Origin: JBEIHX01 sp040381075
GTDB lineage: Bacteria > Pseudomonadota > Alphaproteobacteria > Caulobacterales > Aquidulcibacteraceae
Reading direction: 5' to 3'
NCBI GenBank assembly: GCA_040381075.1
Contig: JBEIHX010000006.1
Span: 74,639 to 138,638 of the forward strand
DNA length: 64,000 nucleotides
In this document: positions 25,107 to 34,015 of the stretch, piece after piece
Numbering within the stretch: position 1 is the first letter of the stretch
How the letters are laid out: each line of letters opens with the position of its first letter
The notes under the pieces: model-generated
Told to the model about the DNA's origin: nothing
What the model saw: only the letters and a program-made list of their open reading frames with translations
The model's database searches: none
Program-made: the position numbers and the translations under genes

Positions 25107-26191
25107 CCCGCCGCTCCCCGGCCCGCTTTCAGCCGTCCTCCCAGGCGGGTCAGCACTTCATAGCTGTTGGTCCCGGCTGCAGTCGCCACTGCGTCGACAG
25201 TCGCCTGTGCGCCCAGCATCTCAACCTCTGCGCCAGGGTGTGCGGCATGTGCGGCCACTGTGACGTCCAGCGTGATCAGATCCATGGAAATGCGCCCGAT
25301 GATCGGGCAGCGCGCGCCCGCCAGCACCCCATAGCCACGTCCTGCGCCAGCGCGCAAGAAACCATCGGCATAGCCGAGCGCAATGGTCGCCAGACGGATG
25401 GCGCGTGGGGCGGTATAGGTGGCGTTGTATCCCACAGTGTCGCCGGCGTTGAGGTCGCGCACCTGAACAATCGGCGCACTGACCGTAGCCACTGCGGCCA
25501 CGTCGATTGGCGCATCTGGCACAGGCTGTCCCCCGTATAGCGCTATGCCCGGGCGTACCAGATCAAAATGGTAGTCGCGACCGAGCAGCACGCCCGCGCT
25601 GTTGGCGAGGCTCCTGGGCGCGTCAGGATGCATGTGCGCGAGTGCGCGAAAGAGCGCCAGCTGGCGCCTGTTCATCGCGTCGTCCGCGTCCTCGGCAGAT
25701 GCCAGATGGCTCATCAGCAGCGCGCAGGGACCTGGCCAGGCTGAGGCCTCGGCGGCTGTCAGACCCAATCGGTTCATCCCCGTGTCAACATGCAGCGCGC
25801 ACGGCAGTCCCGTTGGCGTCCACCACGCCAGATCGGCCGCGGTCACCAGCACCGGCGTCAACCCGGCTTCGGAGAACAGCGCGGCGTCGCCATCCGACCG
25901 ACCATGGAGCACATAGATCGCGGGTCCTGGTCCGAGAGCGCGCCGAAGCAGGGCGCCTTCGCTTGCATAGGCGGTGAAGAAGGTGCGGCATCCCGAAGCC
26001 GCCAGCGCTGGTCCCAGGGCGGGTGCGCCCAACCCGTACGCGTCCGCCTTGATGACGGCGGCGCAATCCGCCCCAGGCGCGCGCCGCGCCATCAGGCGCC
26101 AGTTGGATGCGGCCGCGGCGGGATTGATCTGAAGGCGCGGTCGTGCAGCGGGCCCGGTTTCAGCCGTTGACTTGTCCATAACCGGCGTCAT
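25103..26191 (-). CDS. alr: Alanine racemase
   Basis: 362 residues if the ATG at 26191 is used; an ATG at 26179 would shorten it by four. Fold-type III PLP enzyme making D-alanine for peptidoglycan: the PLP Lys lies in AVIKADAYGLG, HVDTGMNRLG follows, and CPIIGRISMDLITLDVT near the C-terminus completes the pattern. The start lies inside the 3' end of dnaB, so translation may be coupled. The N-terminal tail is short and carries no signal peptide. Confidence 0.93.
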   Translation of the reverse strand: MTPVMDKSTAETGPAARPRLQINPAAAASNWRLMARRAPGADCAAVIKADAYGLGAPALGPALAASGCRTFFTAYASEGALLRRALGPGPAIYVLHGRSDGDAALFSEAGLTPVLVTAADLAWWTPTGLPCALHVDTGMNRLGLTAAEASAWPGPCALLMSHLASAEDADDAMNRRQLALFRALAHMHPDAPRSLANSAGVLLGRDYHFDLVRPGIALYGGQPVPDAPIDVAAVATVSAPIVQVRDLNAGDTVGYNATYTAPRAIRLATIALGYADGFLRAGAGRGYGVLAGARCPIIGRISMDLITLDVTVAAHAAHPGAEVEMLGAQATVDAVATAAGTNSYEVLTRLGGRLKAGRGAAG

Positions 26192-27659
26192 AGCGCCCCG
26201 ACGTGTCGAGGTCAGAGAATTTTGTGATCTCGGCGTTGAAGCCCAGCTCAACTTTGCCAATCGGACCATGGCGCTGCTTGCCAATAATGACTTCGGCGCG
26301 GCGGCGCAGAACGTCCATGTCCTGTTGCCACTTCAGATGTTCCGCGGTTCCTTCGCGCGGCTCCTGTCTTTCGAGGTAATAGGCTTCCCGATAGACGAAC
26401 AGCACCATGTCGGCGTCCTGTTCGATCGACCCGGATTCCCGCAGGTCCGCGAGCTGTGGCCGTTTGTCTTCGCGGTTTTCCACGCCACGTGACAGCTGCG
26501 ACAGGGCGATGATTGGCACTGACAGTTCCTTGGCGAGCGCCTTCAGCCCTTTCGTCACCTCAGACACCTCCTGTACGCGGCTGTCAGAGCGACGGTTTGA
26601 GGAGGGCATGACGAGCTGCAGGTAGTCGACGATGATCAGATCCAATCCGACAGAGCGCTGCAGCCGCCGCGAGCGCGCCGCAATCTGGCCGATGGAGATG
26701 CCGCCGGTATCGTCAATGTATAAAGGGCTGGCGTTCAGCTCAGCCACGGCGTCCTTGAGGTCTTCGAACTCGCCTTTGTTGAGATCGCCCTTGCGGATCT
26801 TTTCCGACGCGATGCGGGAGTGCTCGGCCAGGATACGCGTGGCGAGCTGCTCGGCGGCCATTTCAAGCGAGAAAAACGCAACAACACCGCCCTCGGTGGT
26901 CTTCTCCGTACCGTCCGGCTGGCGCGATTTGCGATACTTGCGCGCGACATTGAACGCGATGTTGGTGCCGAGCGCCGTCTTGCCCATGGATGGCCGACCC
27001 GCAAGGATCACCAGATCCGACTTGTGCAGGCCCCCCAGCATGCGATCGAGTTCCCGAAACCCGGTCGAGATGCCTGCGAGACCGCTTTCGCGCTCGATGG
27101 CCGCCGCTGCGAGCGCGATTGAGGTCTTCAGCGCCTCCCGAAAGCTTTGAAACCCCTTGCGGACCTGGCCGGCCTCCGCAAGAGAGTGCAGCATCCGTTC
27201 GGCTTCCTCGATCTGGCTTCGGGCGTCCTTCTCCGGGTCGGGTTCCTGCGCTGAGATTGCAATCTCGCTGCCGACCCGTATCAGCGCACGCCGCAGCGCA
27301 AGTTCATACACCAGGCGGGCGTAGGCTGGCGCAGAGGCCGGCAGCGCTGCATTGGTGACCAGTGCTGCGAGGTAGGCCGGTCCGCCGATCTCGGAAAGCC
27401 CTCCATCCCGGGCGAATGCGTCTTTCAGGGTGACCGGATCCGCCAGTCCCCCGCGCTCCACGATTGCCGTCGCAGCTTCCCAGATCCGTCCATGCACAGG
27501 ATCGTAGAAGTGCTCGCCGCGCAACGGCGTATCGATCCTGTTGGCGACCTCATTGTCGAAGAGGAGGGCGCCAAGCAGCGCCTGTTCTGCCTCGATATTG
27601 TGGGGCGCGGCGTCTGAAGAAGCAGCCGCGGAGATTGGATATTGCCCATCAGCACTCAT
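26160..27659 (-). CDS. dnaB: Replicative DNA helicase
   Basis: 499 residues. The N-terminal DnaB domain (PHNIEAEQALLGALLFDNEVANRI) is followed by a linker and the RecA-like helicase domain with Walker A AGRPSMGKTALG, Walker B DLIIVDYLQLV and SQLSRGVENREDKRP. DnaB unwinds DNA at the replication fork as a hexamer. It heads the dnaB, alr, mlaE, mlaF run on the minus strand. No intein is present. Confidence 0.97.
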   Translation of the reverse strand: MSADGQYPISAAASSDAAPHNIEAEQALLGALLFDNEVANRIDTPLRGEHFYDPVHGRIWEAATAIVERGGLADPVTLKDAFARDGGLSEIGGPAYLAALVTNAALPASAPAYARLVYELALRRALIRVGSEIAISAQEPDPEKDARSQIEEAERMLHSLAEAGQVRKGFQSFREALKTSIALAAAAIERESGLAGISTGFRELDRMLGGLHKSDLVILAGRPSMGKTALGTNIAFNVARKYRKSRQPDGTEKTTEGGVVAFFSLEMAAEQLATRILAEHSRIASEKIRKGDLNKGEFEDLKDAVAELNASPLYIDDTGGISIGQIAARSRRLQRSVGLDLIIVDYLQLVMPSSNRRSDSRVQEVSEVTKGLKALAKELSVPIIALSQLSRGVENREDKRPQLADLRESGSIEQDADMVLFVYREAYYLERQEPREGTAEHLKWQQDMDVLRRRAEVIIGKQRHGPIGKVELGFNAEITKFSDLDTSGRYDAGYGQVNG

Positions 27660-28167
27660 GCCGGCACCCTATCAGGCGGCGGGTCAGCGCGAACCGGGCG
27701 GGCGGGACTTGTCCCTCTGCTTTCGCCAGCGATCCACAGCTAAACCCAGATCAATTCGGGCCGGTCAGGATCCCCATCAGAAGGTTTATGAATCGTAAAC
27801 AACGCGAACAAATGGTGATCGCAACGTGGATGATCTGACTTCGCCGCCTGCGCCGTCCTGCACACGGCAAAGCTGCGGGAGGGGCGTCGCCGCAGGGCTG
27901 GCGGACGCGGCGCCAGCCCTTTGCGCCCGCAGTAGGTCATGGTCGCGATTATGGGGAATGCGCGGCGCCTGACGGCGAACCGCCCCGTCGCGGAACAGCC
28001 TGGTCACACGCGCAGCCCCCGCGCGACGCGCAGAAACGTCGGCAAATGTCCTCGGGGCAAATGTCCTCAGGGAAAATGTCCTCAGGGCGAATGTCCTTGG
28101 GGGCGAATGTCCTGGGGCGCAGATGTCCTGGGGCGCTGCCTGTGGCCGCAGCCCGGCCAGGGCTTCC
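27660..28167. other. 508-bp gap upstream of dnaB, with minisatellite
   Basis: The dnaB promoter should lie in the first part of this gap. Positions 28041-28135 hold the tandem repeat described separately. No gene, RNA or terminator can be supported; the open frames across the repeat are simple products of it. Confidence 0.5.
28041..28135. repeat. 15-bp tandem repeat, about six copies
   Basis: Repeated unit close to GGGCAAATGTCCTCA, with spacing 14 to 16 bases and drift toward GGGGCGAATGTCCTG. It lies between gpx and dnaB just past the gpx stop. There are no spacers between copies, so it is not a CRISPR array. Confidence 0.88.
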
Positions 28168-28650
28168 TCAGCCGAGCAGCGCCTCTATGTCGCGCCGCAG
28201 GTTCTCCGGCGCCGCCTGCGGCGGGTAGCGACGCACAACCCGGCCCGTTCTGTCGATCAGGAACTTGGTGAAGTTCCATTTGATCGTTCTGGTTCCCAGA
28301 AGACCTGGCGCTGACGCCGACAGCCACGCGTAGAGGGGATGCGCGCCCTTACCGTTCACATCAATTTTCGCAAACATTGGAAATGTCACGTCATACGTGA
28401 GTTTGCAGAACGCAGCGATCTCCGCCGCCGCGCCTGGCTCTTGGGCCGCGAACTGGTTGCAGGGAAATCCCAGCACCGCAAACCCCCGTGGCGCCAGAGT
28501 TTTGTAGAGCGCTTCAAGGCCCTCGTACTGAGGCGTGAAACCGCATTGGCTGGCCGTGTTCACAATCAGGACGACTTTGCCGAGGTAGTCCTTGAGCGAC
28601 ACTGTCTTGCCGGCGATGTCGACGGCGCTGAAATCATCAAGTCTGGTCAC
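28168..28650 (-). CDS. Glutathione peroxidase-family protein
   Basis: 160 residues of the GPx/BtuE type. Catalytic Cys36 sits in NTASQCGFTPQYEGLE, the Gln in GFPCNQFAAQEPG with a second Cys, and the Trp and Asn in IKWNFTKFLID, so the catalytic tetrad is complete. The NQFAAQEPG helix with Cys is typical of bacterial GPx that are in practice thioredoxin-dependent peroxidases. Cytoplasmic, no signal peptide. It is divergent from msrB, which also repairs oxidative damage. Confidence 0.93.
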   Translation of the reverse strand: MTRLDDFSAVDIAGKTVSLKDYLGKVVLIVNTASQCGFTPQYEGLEALYKTLAPRGFAVLGFPCNQFAAQEPGAAAEIAAFCKLTYDVTFPMFAKIDVNGKGAHPLYAWLSASAPGLLGTRTIKWNFTKFLIDRTGRVVRRYPPQAAPENLRRDIEALLG

Positions 28651-28960
28651 TTCGCCTGCCGCCCATCAATCGCCGCCGGCTGAAGCTGGCCGCCCCGGCA
28701 TGGCAGTGCAGGGTTTGACTGGGCGACGCGGCCCACGTCAACCCGGATCAGGCGCAGCTGCTCAGGCGCCATCAGTGGGTCAGTCGCCATCCGTCATTCT
28801 CCATCAGCCAGATCCGAGCCCGCCCGTCGCTGTGGCCTTGCCGCGATGATCCGTCGCTCCCGGCACGTCGTGCCGGCTCTGCGGAGTTGCTTGGTCCGCT
28901 ACGATCCAGCGCTATGTATGGTGTCTGATGCGAGATCCCGTCCCGACTGGAGACAATGCA
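28651..28960. promoter_or_regulatory. Divergent intergenic region gpx/msrB
   Basis: 310 bases between two divergently transcribed oxidative-stress genes. It must contain both promoters, but I cannot place -35/-10 boxes or an operator with confidence. Confidence 0.35.
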
Positions 28961-29425
28961 ATGGTCAGGTCTGTTCGCCTTTCGCAGTCCGGTTTCGACC
29001 TGACGCCGCCGACGCCAGTCCAGCTGGAGCGTTTGACGCAGAAGCTCTCGCCTGAAGAGCGCGATGTGTTGCTGAACCATGGCACGGAGCGCCCTTTCTG
29101 CGGCGGTCTTCTCGACAACAAAAAGGCCGGCGCTTACCTCTGTCTGGTCTGTGGGCTGCCGTTGTTTTCGTCTGAAGCCAAGTTTGACTCCGGCACCGGC
29201 TGGCCAAGTTTCTACACGGAAGTCGACCGCGATCACGTGCGGCGGATATCCGACCGCTCCTACGGCATGGTGCGAACTGAAATCCGGTGTGCGCAGTGCG
29301 ACAGCCACCTCGGCCACGTTTTTCCCGATGGGCCGCCGCCGACAGGCGAGCGGCACTGTCTGAACTCGGCCGCCCTGTTTTTCGTTGAACGGGGGAGTCC
29401 GGCGCCCGACTGGGTCATGCCGTAG
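28961..29425 (+). CDS. msrB: Peptide-methionine (R)-S-oxide reductase
   Basis: 154 residues from the ATG at 28961, eight bases after GGAG. Reduces the R form of methionine sulfoxide in proteins. Zinc-binding pairs CLVCG and CAQCD are present, as are GTGWPSF, HLGHVFPDGPPPTGERHCLNS with the catalytic Cys, and the final aromatic residues FFV. The first twenty residues precede the domain and show no signal. An in-frame upstream extension has no ribosome site. Confidence 0.95.
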   Translation: MVRSVRLSQSGFDLTPPTPVQLERLTQKLSPEERDVLLNHGTERPFCGGLLDNKKAGAYLCLVCGLPLFSSEAKFDSGTGWPSFYTEVDRDHVRRISDRSYGMVRTEIRCAQCDSHLGHVFPDGPPPTGERHCLNSAALFFVERGSPAPDWVMP

Positions 29426-29804
29426 ACGGCTCGAGGCGCCCGGTCGGTTTGATCAACCGGTGTTCGGGCGGGCCCATCCCGTCTGTCCGCGCCGCGGGCG
29501 GGATCTGCGCGCCCGGTCCGGCGTGTGTGGAGCGTTGTGCGGGGGCAAGCCATCCGGAGCGGGCCGCGCGCTTCGAACGGCGCCGGCGACAGAGGTCGAA
29601 ATCGCCCCGGCGACGGCTCCGGCCATCATGCGGCTGTCGCGGGGCGGGATGTGCGGACATCGCTCGCTCTAGCCGGTCACGCTCCCCTGAGCCCCGCGCC
29701 CCCCTGAGCCCCGCGGCCCCCTGAGCCCCGCGGCGCGGGTCTTCCAGACGGACATGCTGCGCGCGCACAGCCCGACAGGAGGGGTATTGGCGCCTGCAAC
29801 CCGG
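29426..29804. other. 379-bp gap with GC-rich repeat
   Basis: Lies between msrB and the convergent zinc-finger gene. Apart from the repeat at 29684-29733 I see nothing that supports a gene or RNA. Confidence 0.45.
29684..29733. repeat. 16-17 bp GC-rich tandem repeat, three copies
   Basis: Unit CCCCTGAGCCCCGCGG with one-base length changes, three copies in a row. Its base composition resembles the other minisatellites in this window but the unit is different. Confidence 0.88.
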
Positions 29805-30143
29805 TCAGAAATCAAAGATGTCGTCGAGAAGGCTCTTGCGCTTCTTCCGCTTGTAGTAGTCGTCATCGTAGCGCGGATCGTGGCGGCGCGCATCGTCGTC
29901 ATACCTGCGTGTCGGAAACGGGGGCTGCTGATAGCCCGGGCCTTGGACCGGAAACTGCGGCGGCGGCGCGGCCGCGGCCGGTTGGGCGGCTGGAGCGGCG
30001 GATTCACCACGCGACCGCTCCAGAATCTTGTCCAGCTCCCCGCGATCCAGCCAGACACCGCGGCACTTCGGGCAGTAGTCTATCTCGACGCCGGCGCGTT
30101 CGGTCATCACAAGATCGGTTTCACCGTCCACCGGACATTTCAT
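29805..30143 (-). CDS. TFIIB-type zinc-ribbon protein
   Basis: 112 residues from the ATG at 30143 (MKCPVDGETDL). An N-terminal zinc ribbon uses the first Cys (CPVDG) and CPKC in YCPKCRGVWLDRGELDKIL, the zf-TFIIB-like pattern. A Pro/Ala-rich linker follows, then a very charged tail rich in Asp, Arg, Tyr and Lys ending KSLLDDIFDF. Proteins of this type are widespread in proteobacteria but have no established role. Confidence 0.8.
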   Translation of the reverse strand: MKCPVDGETDLVMTERAGVEIDYCPKCRGVWLDRGELDKILERSRGESAAPAAQPAAAAPPPQFPVQGPGYQQPPFPTRRYDDDARRHDPRYDDDYYKRKKRKSLLDDIFDF

Positions 30144-30334
30144 GACAGGCAGTCCCCTGATTGCGCCGGTGCGCGATGCCCCGGCTCGCCCCAAGGTGGG
30201 ATGCGGTCGCCATCGCGGCAAGAGCCAGCGATCGGCTTTGCCGGCGTAAGCCCGCAGCACCAGGCGATCGCCCTGCCCTGGCGCGAACCTCGCTTCAGCG
30301 CTATGTCGCCTGCTCGCTCGTTTGAGGTTGCGCC

Positions 30335-30571
30335 ATGTCCGATGCCCCACCCGATCGCTTAAGCGTCGATCCGCAAAGCCCATTCTTCGATGCTGACGTC
30401 CTGGAGCGCGGCGTCGGCGTCCGCTTCAAGGGGGTGGAAAAGAGCAATGTCGATGAGTACTGCGTCAGCGAAGGCTGGGTCAGGGTCGCCGTCGGCAACG
30501 CCAAGACGCGCAACGGCCAGTCGATGACGCTGAAGTTAAACGGCCCCGTTGAGCCCTATTTTCGCAGTTGA
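30335..30571 (+). CDS. DUF3297 family protein
   Basis: 78 residues, full length for the family. The text SDAPPDRLSVDPQSPFFD, LERGVGVRFKG, VDEYCVSEGWVRV and KLNGPVEPYF follows the DUF3297 consensus closely. A small cytoplasmic protein conserved in alpha- and gammaproteobacteria, function unknown. It stands alone between two unrelated genes. Confidence 0.88.
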   Translation: MSDAPPDRLSVDPQSPFFDADVLERGVGVRFKGVEKSNVDEYCVSEGWVRVAVGNAKTRNGQSMTLKLNGPVEPYFRS

Positions 30572-30829
30572 TCCCCGCCGTTGGCGCTCGCTGGAGGATG
30601 GTGCGGCAGGCGCTGCCCTCCCGCGGTGACGCCATTGCTTCGGCGCTGCTTACACCCGCATGCGAGCCAGCGACATGCAATATGATCCTGGTTGCCTGGA
30701 CGCGGCGGCGTCAGGACGCCAGATCCCAGAGCGGCGTCCCCGGCGGGCGGATCTGGAGCGCGATGTGACGCCTGCCGGCCGCTTGCACGGCGGGCTCTGA
30801 GGCTGTCAGATGCAGCGTGGAGGTCCGTC

Positions 30830-31486
30830 ATGCTCAATTCATCGAAACGATTGTCTGGTTGGGATTTTCCAGGGGCTTCGTCGTCTCGGCCTGCAATCCT
30901 CTCGCTGGCCTTGCTCAGCGCGATCGGGCTTTCCGGCTGCCAGAAGCATGGCGCTGCTCCTGAGCACGCTGCGCAGGGTGACAGCGGCCCAGGCGCGAAG
31001 CTGGATGCTGAGGCCTGTGTTGCGCGCGCCACCACCGTTTGGACTGGCGCGCGAGGCGCCTTCACTATCGCCGCAACGACTGACGGCCCTGACTGCCGGC
31101 AGGCCGTCGCCACACTCGTCATCCGTGACCCGAATGGACGCCCGCTCACCTACGCAGCCTATGAGGCGGCGGCAGTGCTTCCCCTCGCGGACAAGGCCGC
31201 CCCGGCGCAGATGGAGGCTGCACTCCTCGAATGGATTTCGGCAGGTGGTCGCACCGAGACAACGGCGAACCTGCCGGAGTGGAAGGCGGATGCAGCCTCT
31301 CCCGCTGCGGGCGACGGAGAATTCCCGTTCCTGCCTGAGGGCGACATGGACCGCGCGACCTATGACGGATGGAGGGCGAAAGCCGCTCCGATGTTCTGCT
31401 ACGTTCAAGGAATGGAAAGCGAACGCTGCTGGGCTTCTGCGGATGATGACCTCATCCTCCTCGGCGTGCGTACGTTTCCCGGTTAG
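30830..31486 (+). CDS. Putative lipoprotein, function unknown
   Basis: 218 residues from the ATG at 30830, which follows GTGGAGG. A hydrophobic segment ends in the lipobox GLSGC (Cys37), preceded by a longer than usual n-region of about twenty residues. The mature part has several Cys (ACVARATTVW, DCRQAV, FCYVQGMESERCW) that may form disulfides in the periplasm. I do not recognise the family. The gene ends four bases inside the convergent DUF262 gene. Confidence 0.72.
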   Translation: MLNSSKRLSGWDFPGASSSRPAILSLALLSAIGLSGCQKHGAAPEHAAQGDSGPGAKLDAEACVARATTVWTGARGAFTIAATTDGPDCRQAVATLVIRDPNGRPLTYAAYEAAAVLPLADKAAPAQMEAALLEWISAGGRTETTANLPEWKADAASPAAGDGEFPFLPEGDMDRATYDGWRAKAAPMFCYVQGMESERCWASADDDLILLGVRTFPG

Positions 31487-33240
31487 CCGCCCCACAATCC
31501 TGCGGCAAGAGCGGCCATGAGCGCCTGCCGGCGCGCAATCTCGCTGAGGTCAAACACCGCCCCGGGTTCGTCATATCCATAGGCCTTCCCGAAAGCGCGC
31601 AGGTTTTCATTCTGCGCCCAGCTGGCTGGATCCAGGCTTGCCGCCAGGGCGCCGTCACCCGCGAGGAGTTCGCGTCTGCTGGACAGAGGCTCATGCTGGA
31701 GCGCGTCACGCAGCCGCGCTGGGATAAGGGCCATGCCTCCCAACATGCTGCGCGCAGCACGATGGTCGGCGCGGTTGAGAAATGCGCCGCCTGCAGCCTC
31801 GAAAGCCGCGGGCGCAACCGGCTCCAGCGCAAGACCTGCGTAGCGGCCCTGGTCGACCTCGCCGAACGCTTCACGGTCGGCAAATGCGGAGAGCCGCGCA
31901 AGCAGGGGGCGCGCGATGCTCTCCGCCATCGCCTCCAGGCTTGGAGCTCCAGGCGAAAAGCCCGCAGGTGCGGCTATCGCCAGAGCCTCGCCGAGAATTT
32001 GGCGGGCCCCATCGGGATCGGCTGTCCTGAGCTCACGCGCCACGCGCTCAAGCAGACGCTGGGATGCCGGACCCGCACTGGTGCGCCCGCGCCAAGCGAG
32101 ACGCGCCGCGAGCACGTCAACGAACCGCAGGGCGGCTGCGGTCTTGTCGATCTGGGCCGCATATCCGGCGTCGGGATCGTAGGCCGCAATCAGAATGTCG
32201 TATGCCCAGCCAAGCTCCATTGCGCCCACCAGGCTCATTTCCGGCAAAGCTGGGTCGAATTCCGACTCCGCCGCCTTCAGGCGCGCGTATACCTCCGCAT
32301 AAAATGGAAAATCGCGTCCCAGGAAACGTGCGAAATCCGCTGGGCGAACGAGTCCAAGACGCGCCGCATTCGCCCGCACCCACTGGAACGCCCGTGTGTC
32401 GATATCGCTGCGGTCCGATGTCTTTTTCCCTTGCGGGCTGAGGTCGGCGTAGCGCGCCTTTAGCCACGCCTTCAAACCGTCGTGATCGCGCCCTGGTCCG
32501 GCGCGCTGCAATTGACGCTGGGCCTCGGTCCAGCCCTCTGCGGCGGCGATCCGGGTGTCCTGATCGTCAATCTGGCTGAGCGCCCAGCTCTTGAAGAGGT
32601 CGGCTGGCCCCAACTGGACGCCGCGTCCATTCATTGTTTCGAAGATCCGATAGGCGTCGTCATCGCTCGCAGTCCGGATATCGGCGACGAAAACCCGATC
32701 AATCAGCCAGCGTGCGAAACCTGCCAGATCGCCCTCAATGAGATCATCTGGGAACAGCGCGTCGATATCGGCATAGCGCCCTGCGAGGGCGCGCTGGGCG
32801 TCCGTCATGTCCGGCGATTCGAAACGTTCCTCTTCGCGCAGCGCCACAAACACGCTCCGGTAGTCAGGCGTGTCGAACGCAAATACGCCGTTCTCGGGTT
32901 CAACAAGCCGGGCGATGTCGCCGCCTGGCGCCTCGCCCTGGAGGCGGCGGGCCAGCCACAGGAGCAACAAAACCAGTGTGGTGGTGCGTTGCTGGCCGTC
33001 CACCAGATACACCACGTTGTCGCCTGCCGCGTGGGTGACGACCGGGCCGAGGAAATAGGACTGGAGCCCCGTTTCGCGATGTGCGTCGTAGGCGCGCGTC
33101 AGATCTGCGAGCAATTGCCCGATTTCGGCCCGGCCCCAGACATATCCGCGCTGGTAGATGTCGGTGGCGAAGCGCGCGCCTTCAAAGAAGCGCCTCAGGC
33201 TCAGCGCGCGCGCCGAAATGCTGATCTCGACATCGGTCAA
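31483..33240 (-). CDS. DUF262/DUF1524 protein with degenerate HNH motif
   Basis: 585 residues from a TTG at 33240, chosen because GCAGGAG lies at ideal distance; an ATG at 33330 would overlap aqpZ and has no such site. The N-terminal DUF262 (ParB/Srx-like) domain shows DGQQRTTTLV at 81-90 and an ETMNGRGVQLGPADLFKSW segment. The C-terminal part aligns with DUF1524 but the HNH-type residues are changed: EHxxP is EPVAP (473-477) and GNLTLL is GGMALI (about 501). DUF262/DUF1524 proteins include GmrSD and BrxU, which cut modified phage DNA. Here the nuclease is probably inactive, or the protein has another role. No partner defence gene is adjacent. Confidence 0.75.
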   Translation of the reverse strand: MTDVEISISARALSLRRFFEGARFATDIYQRGYVWGRAEIGQLLADLTRAYDAHRETGLQSYFLGPVVTHAAGDNVVYLVDGQQRTTTLVLLLLWLARRLQGEAPGGDIARLVEPENGVFAFDTPDYRSVFVALREEERFESPDMTDAQRALAGRYADIDALFPDDLIEGDLAGFARWLIDRVFVADIRTASDDDAYRIFETMNGRGVQLGPADLFKSWALSQIDDQDTRIAAAEGWTEAQRQLQRAGPGRDHDGLKAWLKARYADLSPQGKKTSDRSDIDTRAFQWVRANAARLGLVRPADFARFLGRDFPFYAEVYARLKAAESEFDPALPEMSLVGAMELGWAYDILIAAYDPDAGYAAQIDKTAAALRFVDVLAARLAWRGRTSAGPASQRLLERVARELRTADPDGARQILGEALAIAAPAGFSPGAPSLEAMAESIARPLLARLSAFADREAFGEVDQGRYAGLALEPVAPAAFEAAGGAFLNRADHRAARSMLGGMALIPARLRDALQHEPLSSRRELLAGDGALAASLDPASWAQNENLRAFGKAYGYDEPGAVFDLSEIARRQALMAALAAGLWGG

Positions 33241-33307
33241 GGGGCTTCTCCTGCATAGAGCCGGGGGGCATACGCCGGATTCGCCCGCAGCGGGAGTGGC
33301 TATTCGC

Positions 33308-34015
33308 TCAGGCTTTCGTGTGATCTTCAAACCAGCGGTTGAGCCATCCAGCCGCGATTGCCCCGGCGATCGGGGCGACCCAGAACAGCCAGAGCTGACT
33401 GATGGCCCAGCCGCCGGCGAACAGCGCTGGTCCTGTGGAGCGGGCCGGATTGACGCTTGTGTTGGTGACTGGGATGGTCACGAGGTGAATGAGTGTCAGG
33501 CACAGCCCGATGGCCACTGGCGCGAACCCCGCCGGCGCGCCTCGCGAGGTCGCCGCCAGGATCACGAACACAAAGAAAAAGGTCATGGCGGTTTCGGCCA
33601 GCAGGCTGGCGGTCAAGGAGTAGCCGCCCGGCGAATGCGTCCCGTAGCCGTTCGCAGCAAAACCGTCAGCCAAGGTGAATCCAGGCGCGCCGCTGGCGAT
33701 CAGGTATAACAGGCCAGCGCCCAAGATTGCGCCGAGAACCTGCGCGCCCACGTATCCGGCGACATCCTGCGATTCAAAGCGGCCTGCCACGCACAGACCG
33801 ATTGTGACGGCCGGATTGAGATGGCACCCAGAAATCGGGCCTATTGCATAGGCCATGGTCAAGACGGTGAGCCCGAAGGCGAGGGACACGCCCACGAGGC
33901 CGATGCCGACCTCGGGAAAAGCTGCAGCAAGGACTGCCGAACCACAGCCGCCAAGCACAAGCCACGCGGTTCCAAGGCACTCTGCCGCAAGTTTCTTGTT
34001 TATCACCATCGCCAC
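33308..34015 (-). CDS. aqpZ: Aquaporin Z-type water channel
   Basis: 235 residues, six membrane helices and two half-helices with both NPA motifs: SGCHLNPAVTIG and TSVNPARSTGPAL. The Cys and His before the first NPA and the Thr-Ser before the second fit water-selective AqpZ rather than glycerol facilitators. No glp genes are nearby. It lies 67 bases upstream of the DUF262 start on the same strand, so read-through is possible. Confidence 0.94.
   Translation of the reverse strand: MAMVINKKLAAECLGTAWLVLGGCGSAVLAAAFPEVGIGLVGVSLAFGLTVLTMAYAIGPISGCHLNPAVTIGLCVAGRFESQDVAGYVGAQVLGAILGAGLLYLIASGAPGFTLADGFAANGYGTHSPGGYSLTASLLAETAMTFFFVFVILAATSRGAPAGFAPVAIGLCLTLIHLVTIPVTNTSVNPARSTGPALFAGGWAISQLWLFWVAPIAGAIAAGWLNRWFEDHTKA

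Noticed and set aside
28041..28135. Possible CRISPR array from regularly spaced repeats
   Set aside because: Copies are directly adjacent with no spacers and the unit is only about 15 bases; it is a simple tandem repeat. No cas genes are present in the window.
31693..32463. Plus-strand frame of 256 residues
   Set aside because: Shadow of the DUF262/DUF1524 gene on the opposite strand, with Cys/Arg-rich non-protein-like composition.
33241..33330. ATG start at 33330 for the DUF262 gene
   Set aside because: It overlaps the aqpZ coding end and lacks a ribosome site, while the TTG at 33240 has GCAGGAG at ideal spacing.
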